The position numbers and the translations under genes are program-made. Shown here in pieces: positions 8,319 to 15,872 of a stretch of 64,000 bases of DNA. How positions within the stretch are numbered: position 1 is the stretch's first letter; each line of letters begins with the position of its first letter. The notes beneath the pieces are model-generated. The model was given only the letters and a program-made list of their open reading frames with translations, ran no database searches and was not told where the DNA came from. This DNA comes from Alphaproteobacteria bacterium AO1-B (GTDB lineage Bacteria; Pseudomonadota; Alphaproteobacteria; Rhizobiales; Stappiaceae): assembly GCA_001890945.1 (NCBI GenBank), contig MLAX01000001.1:620001-684000 (forward strand), written 5' to 3'.

Positions 8319-9217
8319 TGAGTTCTCTCTTCAATGTAGGTTTGTTCGATAGAAGGTATTGTCTTGGGCGACGGTTTGCGCAGGCGGGCGCCGAATCCGA
8401 GCGGTCCGAAAAGGGCCGAAATCAGGAAGAAACCGCCGGCCACCAGGACGATGGCAGGCCCCGAGGGAGTCTCGGGAAATAGGTAGGACAGGGTCAGCCC
8501 GATCCAACAGCTGGCAAGGGCAAAGACGAAGCCCAGCACAAGCTGGCCGGTGATCGTGCTTGCCCAATAGCGGGCAGCTGTCGCCGGCAGGATCATCAAG
8601 CCGACCGCCATCAAAGTTCCGAGCGTCTTGAAGGCGGCAAGCAGGTTCAGCACCAGAAGCAGCATGAACCCCTGGTCGACCAGCCATGGCCGCCGGGTCT
8701 GGGCCTCGAAGAAGATCGGATCGCAGGTGCTGACAATGAGCGGCCGGAGCAGGATTGCAAAGGCGATCAGGGTCACGGTCGCAACACCGCCGACGAGCAT
8801 CATCGACGCATCGTCTATTCCGAGGATGGAGCCGAACAGGAAACTCTTCAGCGGCACTGCTGACCCGGCCGCCGACAGGATGAAGATCCCGGCAGCCAGG
8901 GCGATAAGGTAAAGGGACGCCAGGCTTGCATCGCTGCGCAGGATGGTTTTGCGCGCAAGAAGCGCGGTCAGGATCGCAACGCCGACACCTGCAACGAGCC
9001 CTCCGACCAGCAGGGACACCACAGACAAACCGGCGGTGACAAACCCGATGACGATGCCGGGCGTGATCGCATGCGCCATAGCTTCTCCGGCAAGGGATAG
9101 CCGCCGCAGGACCAAGAACGCCCCGATCGGAGCGACGGAGGCCGAAAGCACGGTGGTGGCGACAAAGGCCCGCCGCATGAAGGCGAAGTCCCACATCTCC
9201 GCAAAAAGTTCAAACAT
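8315..9217 (-). CDS. Metal ABC transporter permease (ZnuB/TroC family)
   Basis: 300 residues with about eight or nine hydrophobic segments and the family hallmark LRRLSLAGEAMAHAITPGI near the second helix, followed by LFGSILGI. I start it at the ATG at 9217, which has GGGAGG eight bases upstream, rather than at an upstream in-frame codon; this gives an 8-base overlap with the ATPase gene. It forms the membrane channel for the TroA-type binding protein encoded next. Confidence 0.9.
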   Translation of the reverse strand: MFELFAEMWDFAFMRRAFVATTVLSASVAPIGAFLVLRRLSLAGEAMAHAITPGIVIGFVTAGLSVVSLLVGGLVAGVGVAILTALLARKTILRSDASLASLYLIALAAGIFILSAAGSAVPLKSFLFGSILGIDDASMMLVGGVATVTLIAFAILLRPLIVSTCDPIFFEAQTRRPWLVDQGFMLLLVLNLLAAFKTLGTLMAVGLMILPATAARYWASTITGQLVLGFVFALASCWIGLTLSYLFPETPSGPAIVLVAGGFFLISALFGPLGFGARLRKPSPKTIPSIEQTYIEERTQ

Positions 9218-9968
9218 GGGCAGCCTCCCGCTGTTGGGCGTTGCTCCGGAACATCCAAGAGGCCTGGCTTTCGGACATGTAGCCCTGTGCAACGAGGCGG
9301 TCCGGCGTCAAAACCTCTTCAACCGTCCCCTGGGATGCCATGCCGCCTCCCAGAAGCAACGCGTGGCTGCAGTGATCGAGAACGGAGGACAGGTCATGCA
9401 CGACCAGAACAACCGCCCGGCCTTCCGCGCGCCAGCGATTGATGATCGAAAGGAGGTGCGCTTCGGTGCTCTGGTCAACCGCCGCAAAGGGTTCATCAAG
9501 CAGGATCAGGGGCGCGTCCTGCAGGATCACGCGGGCAAACAGGGCCCGCTGCAGCTGTCCGCCGGACAGCGTGTGCAGTGACCGGTCGGCCAGATCCAGA
9601 ATGCCGGCTTCCTCAAGCGCCGCGTCCACCCGGTTCCGCCCCGCGCGGCCAAGGCCGGACCAAAGGCCAAACCCGCGCCAGGCGCCCATGGCCGCCAGAT
9701 CCCGGACCCGGATCGGAAATCGGCGGTCAAACTCCGTCAATTGCGCCAGATACCCGACTTCCTGCGGGCGCCCGGCCGGCCAGGTGAGGCGGCCGGCAAG
9801 GGGATCCATCAACCCAAGCAGCATCTTGACAAAGGTGCTCTTGCCCGAGCCGTTCGCGCCAAGCACCGCCAGCGTTGTTCCGGCCTGAATGTCCAAAGAC
9901 AGATGTTTGAACAACGTCAGCTCGGGATATCCGAGAGCAAGATTCCGGATTTCAACAACAGCCGTCAT
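9210..9968 (-). CDS. Metal ABC transporter ATP-binding protein (ZnuC/TroB family)
   Basis: 252 residues from the ATG at 9968. Walker A GANGSGKST (about 40-48), signature LSGGQLQRALFAR, Walker B LILLDEPFAAVD and H-loop VVHDLSS are all intact. The N-terminal frame is open further upstream to a GTG, but homologues begin near MTAVVEIRNL. The start codon overlaps the stop of a 45-residue frame as TGATG (shared base 9968) and has only a weak ribosome site, which suggests coupled translation from that small frame. It energises the metal permease. Confidence 0.9.
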   Translation of the reverse strand: MTAVVEIRNLALGYPELTLFKHLSLDIQAGTTLAVLGANGSGKSTFVKMLLGLMDPLAGRLTWPAGRPQEVGYLAQLTEFDRRFPIRVRDLAAMGAWRGFGLWSGLGRAGRNRVDAALEEAGILDLADRSLHTLSGGQLQRALFARVILQDAPLILLDEPFAAVDQSTEAHLLSIINRWRAEGRAVVLVVHDLSSVLDHCSHALLLGGGMASQGTVEEVLTPDRLVAQGYMSESQASWMFRSNAQQREAAHV

Positions 9969-10105
9969 CAAAGCACCGCCAGAATTGCAAGCCAGAGCGC
10001 GGCGGACAGAGCGGCAGCACCGCCAACGAGGGCCGGCAGGCTCATTTCCGTCAGGCACGGCAACCGGCTTGCCGGAAGTGCCTTTGAAGCAGCGCGCCGG
10101 GTCAT
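9968..10105 (-). CDS. 45-residue putative membrane peptide coupled to metal ABC ATPase
   Basis: ATG at 10105, stop TGA at 9970-9968 sharing one base with the ATPase start. Residues 1-20 carry five positive charges and one Cys; residues 22-45 are almost entirely Ala, Leu, Val, Gly and Trp, a good single membrane span running to the C-terminus. Its start overlaps the stop of the upstream 35-codon frame as ATGA. I know no family. It may be a small transporter subunit or a coupling leader. Confidence 0.4.
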   Translation of the reverse strand: MTRRAASKALPASRLPCLTEMSLPALVGGAAALSAALWLAILAVL

Positions 10106-10209
10106 CGGGACAACTCGCGATGTTCGGAACTGGCGGGGATCAGGCCAGCTGTGCTGACCCGCTTATCGCCGTGGGCTGGAAAATTGTTTTGAATCGCAAT
10201 CGGGCGCAT
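10102..10209 (-). CDS. 35-residue ORF with strong ribosome site in riboswitch A leader
   Basis: ATG at 10209 is preceded by GGAGGTG five bases away, the best ribosome site in this transcript. The peptide is polar, with no membrane span. The stop overlaps the start of the 45-residue frame as ATGA. The position and coupling suggest it carries ribosomes into the transporter genes; no family is recognised. Confidence 0.35.
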   Translation of the reverse strand: MRPIAIQNNFPAHGDKRVSTAGLIPASSEHRELSR

Positions 10210-10280
10210 CGCCACCTCCGATGAGACGGGGGCATGGCGGGACCATATTGTCGAACGGCAGTGTTGGCCGCGTGGCACAT
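10140..10280 (-). CDS. 46-residue ORF directly after riboswitch A hairpin
   Basis: ATG at 10280 lies seven bases after AGGGAG, which itself abuts the riboswitch 3' hairpin, so this is the start codon most directly exposed to the switch. The 46-residue peptide is Arg-rich and basic with Cys2-His3 near the N-terminus and a second Cys. It overlaps the 35-residue frame in another reading frame. It may be only a regulatory leader. Confidence 0.25.
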   Translation of the reverse strand: MCHAANTAVRQYGPAMPPSHRRWRCARLRFKTIFQPTAISGSAQLA

Positions 10281-10325
10281 TGGCTTCTCCCTCCGGGACA
10301 CCCCGCCCGGGTTGTTGTGGTTGCG

Positions 10326-10540
10326 ATGGCAGGTCTCCTGACTCGCGGGTCGAAGCTTTCCCGTACCTTCCCGGGCCATGCGATCATGGGCCCAGTGGCG
10401 TCGTTCGGGGTCGCTCTCCGCTCACAGTTGCGGGGGCAGTCACGGATTAGGCGCCCTTTCGGCTCTTCCTCACCGTGTTCCCTTTTCATCCCGCAGCGAT
10501 TTCGTTCCGCGGGAACCATCAGCGCTCAGACTATTTGTGC
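10326..10540 (-). promoter_or_regulatory. Cobalamin riboswitch A, upstream of metal ABC operon
   Basis: Minus-strand element with TGCCCCCGCAACTGTGAGCGGAGAG near 10414-10438 (quoted in part), CCACTGG near 10390-10396 and the B12 box GTCAGGAGACCTGCC near 10328-10342. Immediately 3' (10293-10311) a hairpin CCGGG-CGGGGTGT-CCCGG leads into the AGGGAG ribosome site. The core and this expression platform closely resemble riboswitch B. The downstream genes encode a TroA-type metal ABC transporter, so B12 status appears to control uptake of a metal, most simply cobalt for corrin synthesis. Confidence 0.94.
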
Positions 10541-10570
10541 AGACGCGAATGATCAATACGGAATTTATCT

Positions 10571-10601
10571 TATTCAGCGGGACCTTACAGGTCACTGAAT
10601 A
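10571..10601 (-). terminator. Hairpin after AKR-RidA gene
   Basis: Inverted repeat TATTCAG...CTGAATA enclosing GACCT-tac-AGGTC. It lies between the stop of the minus-strand AKR-RidA gene (10652) and riboswitch A. No long U-tract follows on the minus strand, so it is a weak terminator or processing stem. Confidence 0.45.
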
Positions 10602-10651
10602 GGGCGTGCAAAAACCAAGGCAGAACGTGTTAGACATGCGAGTTGGTGCCG

Positions 10652-12121
10652 TCAGGCATCGCCCTGCAACAAAGCCTCGGCCTCAATTTCCACCTTGTGA
10701 TCGCCGATCAATCCGGCAACGACCACAAGTGTGTTTGCCGGCTTGATGTCCGAGAAAACACGGCCATGAGCGCGGGAGATGTCGAACACATCGTTCTCGT
10801 CTGTGATGAAGATCCGTGTCCGCACGACATCGTTGGCAGCCGCGCCAAGCGCTGAGAGCGCTGCGAGGATCTTGTCGAGAATGAAGGTGGTCTGTGCGGC
10901 GGCGTCCTCTGGCGCAACGGCCCGGGACGCGCCGGCCACCGCGGTCGTGCCCGAGACAAGAATGCGGTTGCCGATCCGGTGGGCTCGGCAATATCCGGCA
11001 ATCTCCTCCCAGTCGGATCCTGTCAAAACATGAGTTGCATCCGGACGGTGAGGTGCCGGGGCTGCCGCATGAGCACGCGGCATTTCTGACAGGTGATGAC
11101 TGAGATCACCGGAGGCCGTTAGAAAGGGCGGGCGGCGGTATTCATCGCCGCAATCGCCCGGCACCGGTGTTGTCTGTGAAAAAGCCTTGTCCAACTGCGC
11201 GGTGTCTTCTTCGTCGAGGGCAAAGGAGAACAGCTTTGCATTGTCCGCCATATGCTCGCTTTCACCGAGGCGGGCACCGACAATGACACCAGCGACGGCC
11301 GGTTGCTCCAAAACCCAGCGCGTTGCCACGTTTGCAAGTGAGACGTCGTGTTTTTTCGCTATTGAACTGGCTGCTTTCAATATCGCCTGAAATCCGTCCC
11401 AGCCACCGGCAGCGTCGATGAAGCGCTTGTACTTCATTTTCGACCAGTCGGTGATGTCTGCAGGTTCAGGTTTTCCGAGCCAGCGATCCGACAGGAAGCC
11501 GCCACAAAGCGTGCCGTAACCAAGTAACCGGACGTCTCTTTCCGCACACAGATCGGACAAGGGGCCAAGCGCCCTGCGGTCGATCATGGAAAATGAAACC
11601 TGATTGCTCACAAGCGGAATGCCGTCCGAAAGGGCAAGGCGCAGGTGCGCGGCATCAAAATTGGTGACGCCGAGGGCCTTGATCAGGCCCTCGTCTTTCA
11701 GTTTCGCCATTTCATGAAGGGCGTCCAGCCAGGCGGGATGTTCAAAACTCCACCAATGAAACTGCAGGAGATCAACGCAGTCCGTGCCAAGCCGGTCGAG
11801 CCGTTCCTGAACGCCTGCGCGCACGACGTCGGCTGTCATCGGTCCTGGTTCCGGGCACCATTTGGTGAAGACCTGGGGGCGGTTCTGTCCATCATGGCGC
11901 GCGAGCAAACGGCCGGAGATGATTTCAGCGCTGCCATAGTGATCGGCCATGTCGAAGGTGGAAAATCCGGCCTTCAGATAGGCTTCCAGGTGATCCGCAC
12001 CTTTTTCCGGCTCAAGTTCCGATCCATTCTTTTCGATATCGGCGACCTGCCAGAGGCCTGTCAAAACACGGCTGATTTCCAGGCCGTCAGCTAGGATCTG
12101 GCGCGGCGGATGGAGAGTCAT
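10652..12121 (-). CDS. Aldo/keto reductase fused to RidA-family domain
   Basis: 489 residues with two domains. Residues about 1-325 are an NAD(P)H aldo/keto reductase: the catalytic tetrad is recognisable as Asp and Tyr in FDMADHYG, Lys in FTKWCPEPG and His in LLQFHWWS, with IVGARLGESEHM near the cofactor end. Residues about 355-489 form a RidA/YjgF-like domain, with RIGNRILVSGTTAV, a LDKILAALSALGAAANDVVRTRIF stretch (quoted in part) and NTLVVVAGLI. RidA domains trim reactive enamine/imine intermediates, so the fusion may process an unstable product. AAGGA precedes the ATG by seven bases. It lies 11 bp after the GntR gene, in one operon. The substrate is unknown. Confidence 0.88.
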   Translation of the reverse strand: MTLHPPRQILADGLEISRVLTGLWQVADIEKNGSELEPEKGADHLEAYLKAGFSTFDMADHYGSAEIISGRLLARHDGQNRPQVFTKWCPEPGPMTADVVRAGVQERLDRLGTDCVDLLQFHWWSFEHPAWLDALHEMAKLKDEGLIKALGVTNFDAAHLRLALSDGIPLVSNQVSFSMIDRRALGPLSDLCAERDVRLLGYGTLCGGFLSDRWLGKPEPADITDWSKMKYKRFIDAAGGWDGFQAILKAASSIAKKHDVSLANVATRWVLEQPAVAGVIVGARLGESEHMADNAKLFSFALDEEDTAQLDKAFSQTTPVPGDCGDEYRRPPFLTASGDLSHHLSEMPRAHAAAPAPHRPDATHVLTGSDWEEIAGYCRAHRIGNRILVSGTTAVAGASRAVAPEDAAAQTTFILDKILAALSALGAAANDVVRTRIFITDENDVFDISRAHGRVFSDIKPANTLVVVAGLIGDHKVEIEAEALLQGDA

Positions 12122-12132
12122 GATTGGATCCT

Positions 12133-12783
12133 TCAGGTTTCCGGCAGGAGCAGCTTGAAACTGCGTTCAATGTCCAGGGCAAGAGCCTTTTGCGCGGCTG
12201 CCCGGTCTTTGGCACGCAATGCTGCGATGATCTCTTCGTGATGGATGTGTTCCGGGATTTCTGAGGCGGCCTTTTCCTGAACGACGAGGTTCAAAAAAGC
12301 TCCGTACTGGAGCCACAACGCCTCAACGAGCGGCAGGATGACCCGGGATCGGGACTGCCGGTAAAGGGTAAAGTGAAATTCATAGTTTTGGGTGAGGTCC
12401 GGTAACTCGCCTTCGGGCCGCGACCGGGCAATGATTGCAGCAAGAGCATCGATCGCAGCGTCATCCATGTGGTCGATGGCTTCGTCGAGCAGGATTGCCT
12501 CAAGAGCCAAACGGGCGGACTTCAGCTCACGCATGCGGTCGGCATCGAAAGGCGGCACTTCTAGTGTCCGGCTGGGCGTATCCACCAACGCCCCCTCAGC
12601 CACGAGACGGCGTACGGCTTCCCGCACCGGCGTCATAGAGGTGCCGAGCTGATCAGCCAGTGTGCGCAGGTTTACACTTTCCCCCGGAGCAAAAACGCCG
12701 CGCGTGAAAGCGTCACGCAACTCTTCATAGACGCTTTCCCTCAGTTTCGACTGATCGATCCTGGCAATCTTTGGCTCGTTCAT
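12133..12783 (-). CDS. GntR family regulator, FCD (FadR-like) subfamily
   Basis: 216 residues from ATG at 12783 (AAAGG upstream); an in-frame TTG 13 codons earlier is less likely. Residues about 8-75 form the winged helix (REAVYEEL-type start, TLADQLGTSMTPVREAVRRL), followed by an all-helical FCD ligand domain with YEFHFTLYRQS and HHEEIIAAL carrying the usual metal-ligand Asp/His positions. It is cotranscribed with the AKR-RidA gene and divergent from the TIGR04076/AKR/ABC operon, so it is the likely local repressor responding to the imported substrate or a metabolite. Confidence 0.92.
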   Translation of the reverse strand: MNEPKIARIDQSKLRESVYEELRDAFTRGVFAPGESVNLRTLADQLGTSMTPVREAVRRLVAEGALVDTPSRTLEVPPFDADRMRELKSARLALEAILLDEAIDHMDDAAIDALAAIIARSRPEGELPDLTQNYEFHFTLYRQSRSRVILPLVEALWLQYGAFLNLVVQEKAASEIPEHIHHEEIIAALRAKDRAAAQKALALDIERSFKLLLPET

Positions 12784-12815
12784 CCCTGTGCCTTTGGCCG
12801 CGTAGGCTTCTTGTC

Positions 12816-12862
12816 TTGACAATCCGGTTTTGAGACATGGTATAAAATATCACAGATCACAA
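12816..12862. promoter_or_regulatory. Divergent promoter region between gntR and the AKR/ABC operon
   Basis: A plus-strand TTGACA (12816-12821) and a TATAAA (12841-12846) are spaced 19 bp apart. An AT-rich imperfect palindrome, TGGTATAAAATATCACA, covers the -10 and would suit a FadR-type GntR dimer, although the two halves are not exact mirrors. The region between the start codons is only 112 bp, so one operator could control both directions. Confidence 0.45.
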
Positions 12863-12895
12863 GCAAGGCGCCAAAACAAAAAAGTGGGGAGCGCG

Positions 12896-13306
12896 GTGGC
12901 GGAAGATTTTGAAGGGTCAGACCGTGTGGCCGCGGCAGAGGCTGGCGACGGCTTCTGGCTCTATGACTTGAAAGTCGAGACGGTTCTGGACGGTCGAACA
13001 CCTGTGTGTCGGCATGTCGAAGGCGAGAGTTTCGCGGTCGAGGGGGAAGCGCTGGTCTTCAACGAGGGCCAGCGGGTGTCCATGTACGCGCTCGCTGCCG
13101 TGTTGCCGCTCCTTCCTGCAAAACAACGCCCCACAAGTCCAAACGACTGGATGAGCACGGATGCGGAAGTTGCCTGTCCAGATCCGCATTGCGGCGGGCG
13201 GTTCCGGATCACACGGACGAAAAAGCGCTGGTTCAGCCATTCCGAGACAACCGGACTACCCGATCAGCGCAGCACACCTTACTGGCAGAAAGACGAGGCG
13301 GAATGA
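12896..13306 (+). CDS. TIGR04076-like small protein
   Basis: 136 residues, taken from GTG at 12896 with GGGGAG six bases upstream. The pattern PVCRHVEGESFAVEGEALVF, then a helix with ALAAVLPLLPA, a short W-containing stretch and CPDPHCGGRFRITR resembles the uncharacterised TIGR04076 family, in which a Cys-rich end follows a small alpha/beta core. Three Cys are present, including the CPDPHC pair, which could bind a metal. The stop overlaps the AKR start by ATGA. Function unknown; family assignment is by eye. Confidence 0.6.
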   Translation: MAEDFEGSDRVAAAEAGDGFWLYDLKVETVLDGRTPVCRHVEGESFAVEGEALVFNEGQRVSMYALAAVLPLLPAKQRPTSPNDWMSTDAEVACPDPHCGGRFRITRTKKRWFSHSETTGLPDQRSTPYWQKDEAE

Positions 13307-14385
13307 CAACTGAAACCGCAGACCTCCGGCCTGGGTATGCCATTTCCCGCGTCATCAAGGGCGGTTGGCAACTTGCCGGCGATCATGGCCCGGTGGAGCC
13401 TGCTGCCGCTATTGCGGATATGGAAGCCTTTCTTGACGCAGGGATCACATCCTTCGACTGCGCAGATATTTACACCGGCGTGGAAGAGATGATTGGCAGC
13501 TTCATCTCAGATGTTCGTAAGCGGCGTGGGGCTGAGATTGCGGATCGGGTGCAGGTTCACACCAAACTGGTGCCGGATCTGGAGAGGCTTGCCGAACTCA
13601 CGGCAGACGAGGTCGAAGCGATTGTCGACCGGTCGCTCCAGCGTTTGAAAATCGACCGTTTGCATCTGGTTCAATTCTACTGGTGGGACACGTCGATTGG
13701 CGCGCCGGTCAAGGCGATGGAGACGCTCAAGCGCTGTCAGGAAAAGGGCAAGATCGCCCATCTAGGGGTCACCAACTGGGATGTCAAGGAAACTGCGCCT
13801 TATCTGGATGCTGGGATCGATCTGGTCTCGACACAGGTGCAGTATTCCGTTCTGGACCGCCGCGCTGCCAAGGTCCTGGCGCCATGGGGAGCGGCTCATG
13901 ATGTCCAGCTTTTGTGCTACGGTACGCTGGCCGGCGGGTTCTTGACCGAGAACTGGCTTGGAAAACCGGACCCGGGCTTTCAGTTCGAAAACCGCTCCCT
14001 GATTAAATACCGCCTTATCATTGATGAATTTGGAACCTGGGACAGGTTTCAAACCCTGCTTCTTTTGCTCAATGACATTGGACGTCGTCACAGTGTGTCC
14101 TTGAGCTCAGTTGCGACCCGCTGGGTGTTGCAGCAGTCCCAGGTCGCAGCGGCCATTGTCGGCGCGCGCTATGCACGCCACTTGCCGAAAACCCTGGAAG
14201 TCTTCCAATTTGAGCTGGATGCAGAGGATCTCTCGCGCATTGACGCACTGCTGCAAACGGCGCCGGGCCCACAAGGCGACGTGTTTGGGCTGGAACGAGA
14301 CCGGAACGGGCGTCATGGCCGGATCATGAAATACAATCTCAACACCCGTCCGGACGATGCCGTGTTGGGGGCGGTCAATGGGTGA
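13303..14385 (+). CDS. Aldo/keto reductase
   Basis: 360 residues. The AKR barrel motifs are recognisable: Asp and Tyr in SFDCADIYTG, Lys in QVHTKLVPD and the cofactor segment AAAIVGARYARH. At the catalytic His position the sequence is LVQFYWWD, so Tyr replaces His; the sister enzyme at 10.6-12.1 kb has LLQFHWWS. The two AKRs share other segments (YGTL-GGFL--WLGKP), so they are paralogues. The start at 13303 overlaps the TIGR04076-like gene by ATGA, and the stop overlaps the following ABC gene by 8 bases, so these genes form one operon. Substrate unknown. Confidence 0.88.
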   Translation: MTTETADLRPGYAISRVIKGGWQLAGDHGPVEPAAAIADMEAFLDAGITSFDCADIYTGVEEMIGSFISDVRKRRGAEIADRVQVHTKLVPDLERLAELTADEVEAIVDRSLQRLKIDRLHLVQFYWWDTSIGAPVKAMETLKRCQEKGKIAHLGVTNWDVKETAPYLDAGIDLVSTQVQYSVLDRRAAKVLAPWGAAHDVQLLCYGTLAGGFLTENWLGKPDPGFQFENRSLIKYRLIIDEFGTWDRFQTLLLLLNDIGRRHSVSLSSVATRWVLQQSQVAAAIVGARYARHLPKTLEVFQFELDAEDLSRIDALLQTAPGPQGDVFGLERDRNGRHGRIMKYNLNTRPDDAVLGAVNG

Positions 14386-15151
14386 GCCGATCCTTAGACT
14401 GGCGGACCTCTCACGCGCCTTCGGCGATTTTCTGGCTGTGGATGGGGTGTCGCTGGATATCCGGAGCGGGTCGATCACTGGTCTCATCGGCCCAAATGGG
14501 GCCGGTAAGTCGACACTTTTCAACGTCGTCGCCGGAGACCTGGCGCCAAGTGCCGGCCGGGTGGTGTTTGATGGTCAGGACATTTCGAGCCTTGCGCCGG
14601 AACGCCGTTTCGCCGCCGGTCTTGGCAGGACCTTTCAGATCCCGCGCCCTTTCAAGCGGATGAGTGTTCTGGAAAATGTCATGCTTGCGCCGCTGGATCA
14701 AAGCGGTGAGGGGCTGCTGGCTCCGATTTTTGGCCGTGCCCGGATCCGCCGGGAGGAAGTTGCCATTCGAAAGCGGGCCCTGGAGGTGCTTGACTTCGTC
14801 ACACTCCGTCCGCTCGCGGACCAGCCGGCCGGCAAGATATCGGGCGGTCAGATGAAGCTGCTGGAATTGGCCCGTGTCCTGATGGGCGATCCGAAACTGA
14901 TCCTCTTGGACGAACCGGCTGCAGGGGTGAACCCGGCACTCACGGAAGTTCTGATCGGCAAAATCGAAGAGCTCAACCGGTCTGGAAAAACCTTCCTCAT
15001 CATTGAACACGATATGGATTTCGTGATGCGCCACTGCGATCCGGTAATCGCCCTTGCCGAGGGACGCGTGGTCTTTGAAGGTTCGGCAGAAGAAGCACAG
15101 TCCAATCCTGTTCTACTGGACGCATATCTTGGAGCGCCGGTCGATGCCTGA
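14378..15151 (+). CDS. LIV-type ABC transporter ATP-binding protein (LivG-like)
   Basis: 257 residues from ATG at 14378, overlapping the AKR stop. Walker A GPNGAGKST (about 38-46), signature KISGGQMKLLELAR, Walker B LILLDEPAAGVN and H-loop IIEHDMDFV are intact; the long insert after the Q-loop (RTFQIPRPFKRM, GLLAPIFGRARIRREE) is typical of LivG. First of five transporter genes in this operon. Family members move branched-chain amino acids, but also amides, urea and aromatic acids, so the substrate here is open. Confidence 0.92.
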   Translation: MGEPILRLADLSRAFGDFLAVDGVSLDIRSGSITGLIGPNGAGKSTLFNVVAGDLAPSAGRVVFDGQDISSLAPERRFAAGLGRTFQIPRPFKRMSVLENVMLAPLDQSGEGLLAPIFGRARIRREEVAIRKRALEVLDFVTLRPLADQPAGKISGGQMKLLELARVLMGDPKLILLDEPAAGVNPALTEVLIGKIEELNRSGKTFLIIEHDMDFVMRHCDPVIALAEGRVVFEGSAEEAQSNPVLLDAYLGAPVDA

Positions 15152-15872
15152 TGCTGTGCTCTCCGTCGACAATCTGACTGCCGGCTACGTTCCAGATTTG
15201 CCGATCTTGCGCGATGTGTCGGTGACCGCCGAACAGGAAAAACTGACGGTCATTATCGGCCCCAACGGGGCGGGAAAGTCGACCTTGATCAAAGCAGTTA
15301 TCGGCCTTTTACCGGTTTCCAGGGGAAGTATCACGGCCAACGGTCAAGACATCACGGGCTTATCTCCTGATCGCATGACGAGCGCGGGCATTGCCTATGT
15401 TCCGCAAACGGACAATGTGTTCAGGACGCTGACAATCCGCCAGAACCTTGATCTGGCTTTGCAAAGACATGCGCACGCTGCGGAAAAACTCTCAGACCTC
15501 TACGAGCGGTTCCCGGTTCTCGCAGACAAGCAGCGGGACAAGGCGGGGTCTTTGTCCGGCGGGCAGCGGCAGTTCCTCGCTGTCGCCATGGCATTGGCAG
15601 CAGATCCAGTTTTGATCCTGATGGACGAACCATCGGCCGGCCTTTCACCCAAGGCCGCCGAAGAGGTGCTTGACCATGCCAAACAACTCACGAGCTTCGG
15701 CGTGACCATTTTGCTGGTTGAGCAGAACGTCAAACAAGCTCTGAAACGGGCCGATCATTGTTATGTGCTCGCCGAGGGCCGAAACCAGATTGACGGGCCT
15801 GCAACGGATCTCTTGCAGGATCCGGCGCTCGGCCGGATCTATCTCGGCGGGGAAAGGCGGGTGCCGGCATGA
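15144..15872 (+). CDS. LIV-type ABC transporter ATP-binding protein (LivF-like)
   Basis: 242 residues from ATG at 15144 (8-base overlap with the previous gene). Walker A GPNGAGKST, YVPQTDNVFRTLTI Q-loop, signature SLSGGQRQFLAVAMAL, Walker B LILMDEPSAGLS and LVEQNVKQAL match LivF. It pairs with the LivG-like ATPase to power the permease pair that follows. Confidence 0.92.
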   Translation: MPDAVLSVDNLTAGYVPDLPILRDVSVTAEQEKLTVIIGPNGAGKSTLIKAVIGLLPVSRGSITANGQDITGLSPDRMTSAGIAYVPQTDNVFRTLTIRQNLDLALQRHAHAAEKLSDLYERFPVLADKQRDKAGSLSGGQRQFLAVAMALAADPVLILMDEPSAGLSPKAAEEVLDHAKQLTSFGVTILLVEQNVKQALKRADHCYVLAEGRNQIDGPATDLLQDPALGRIYLGGERRVPA

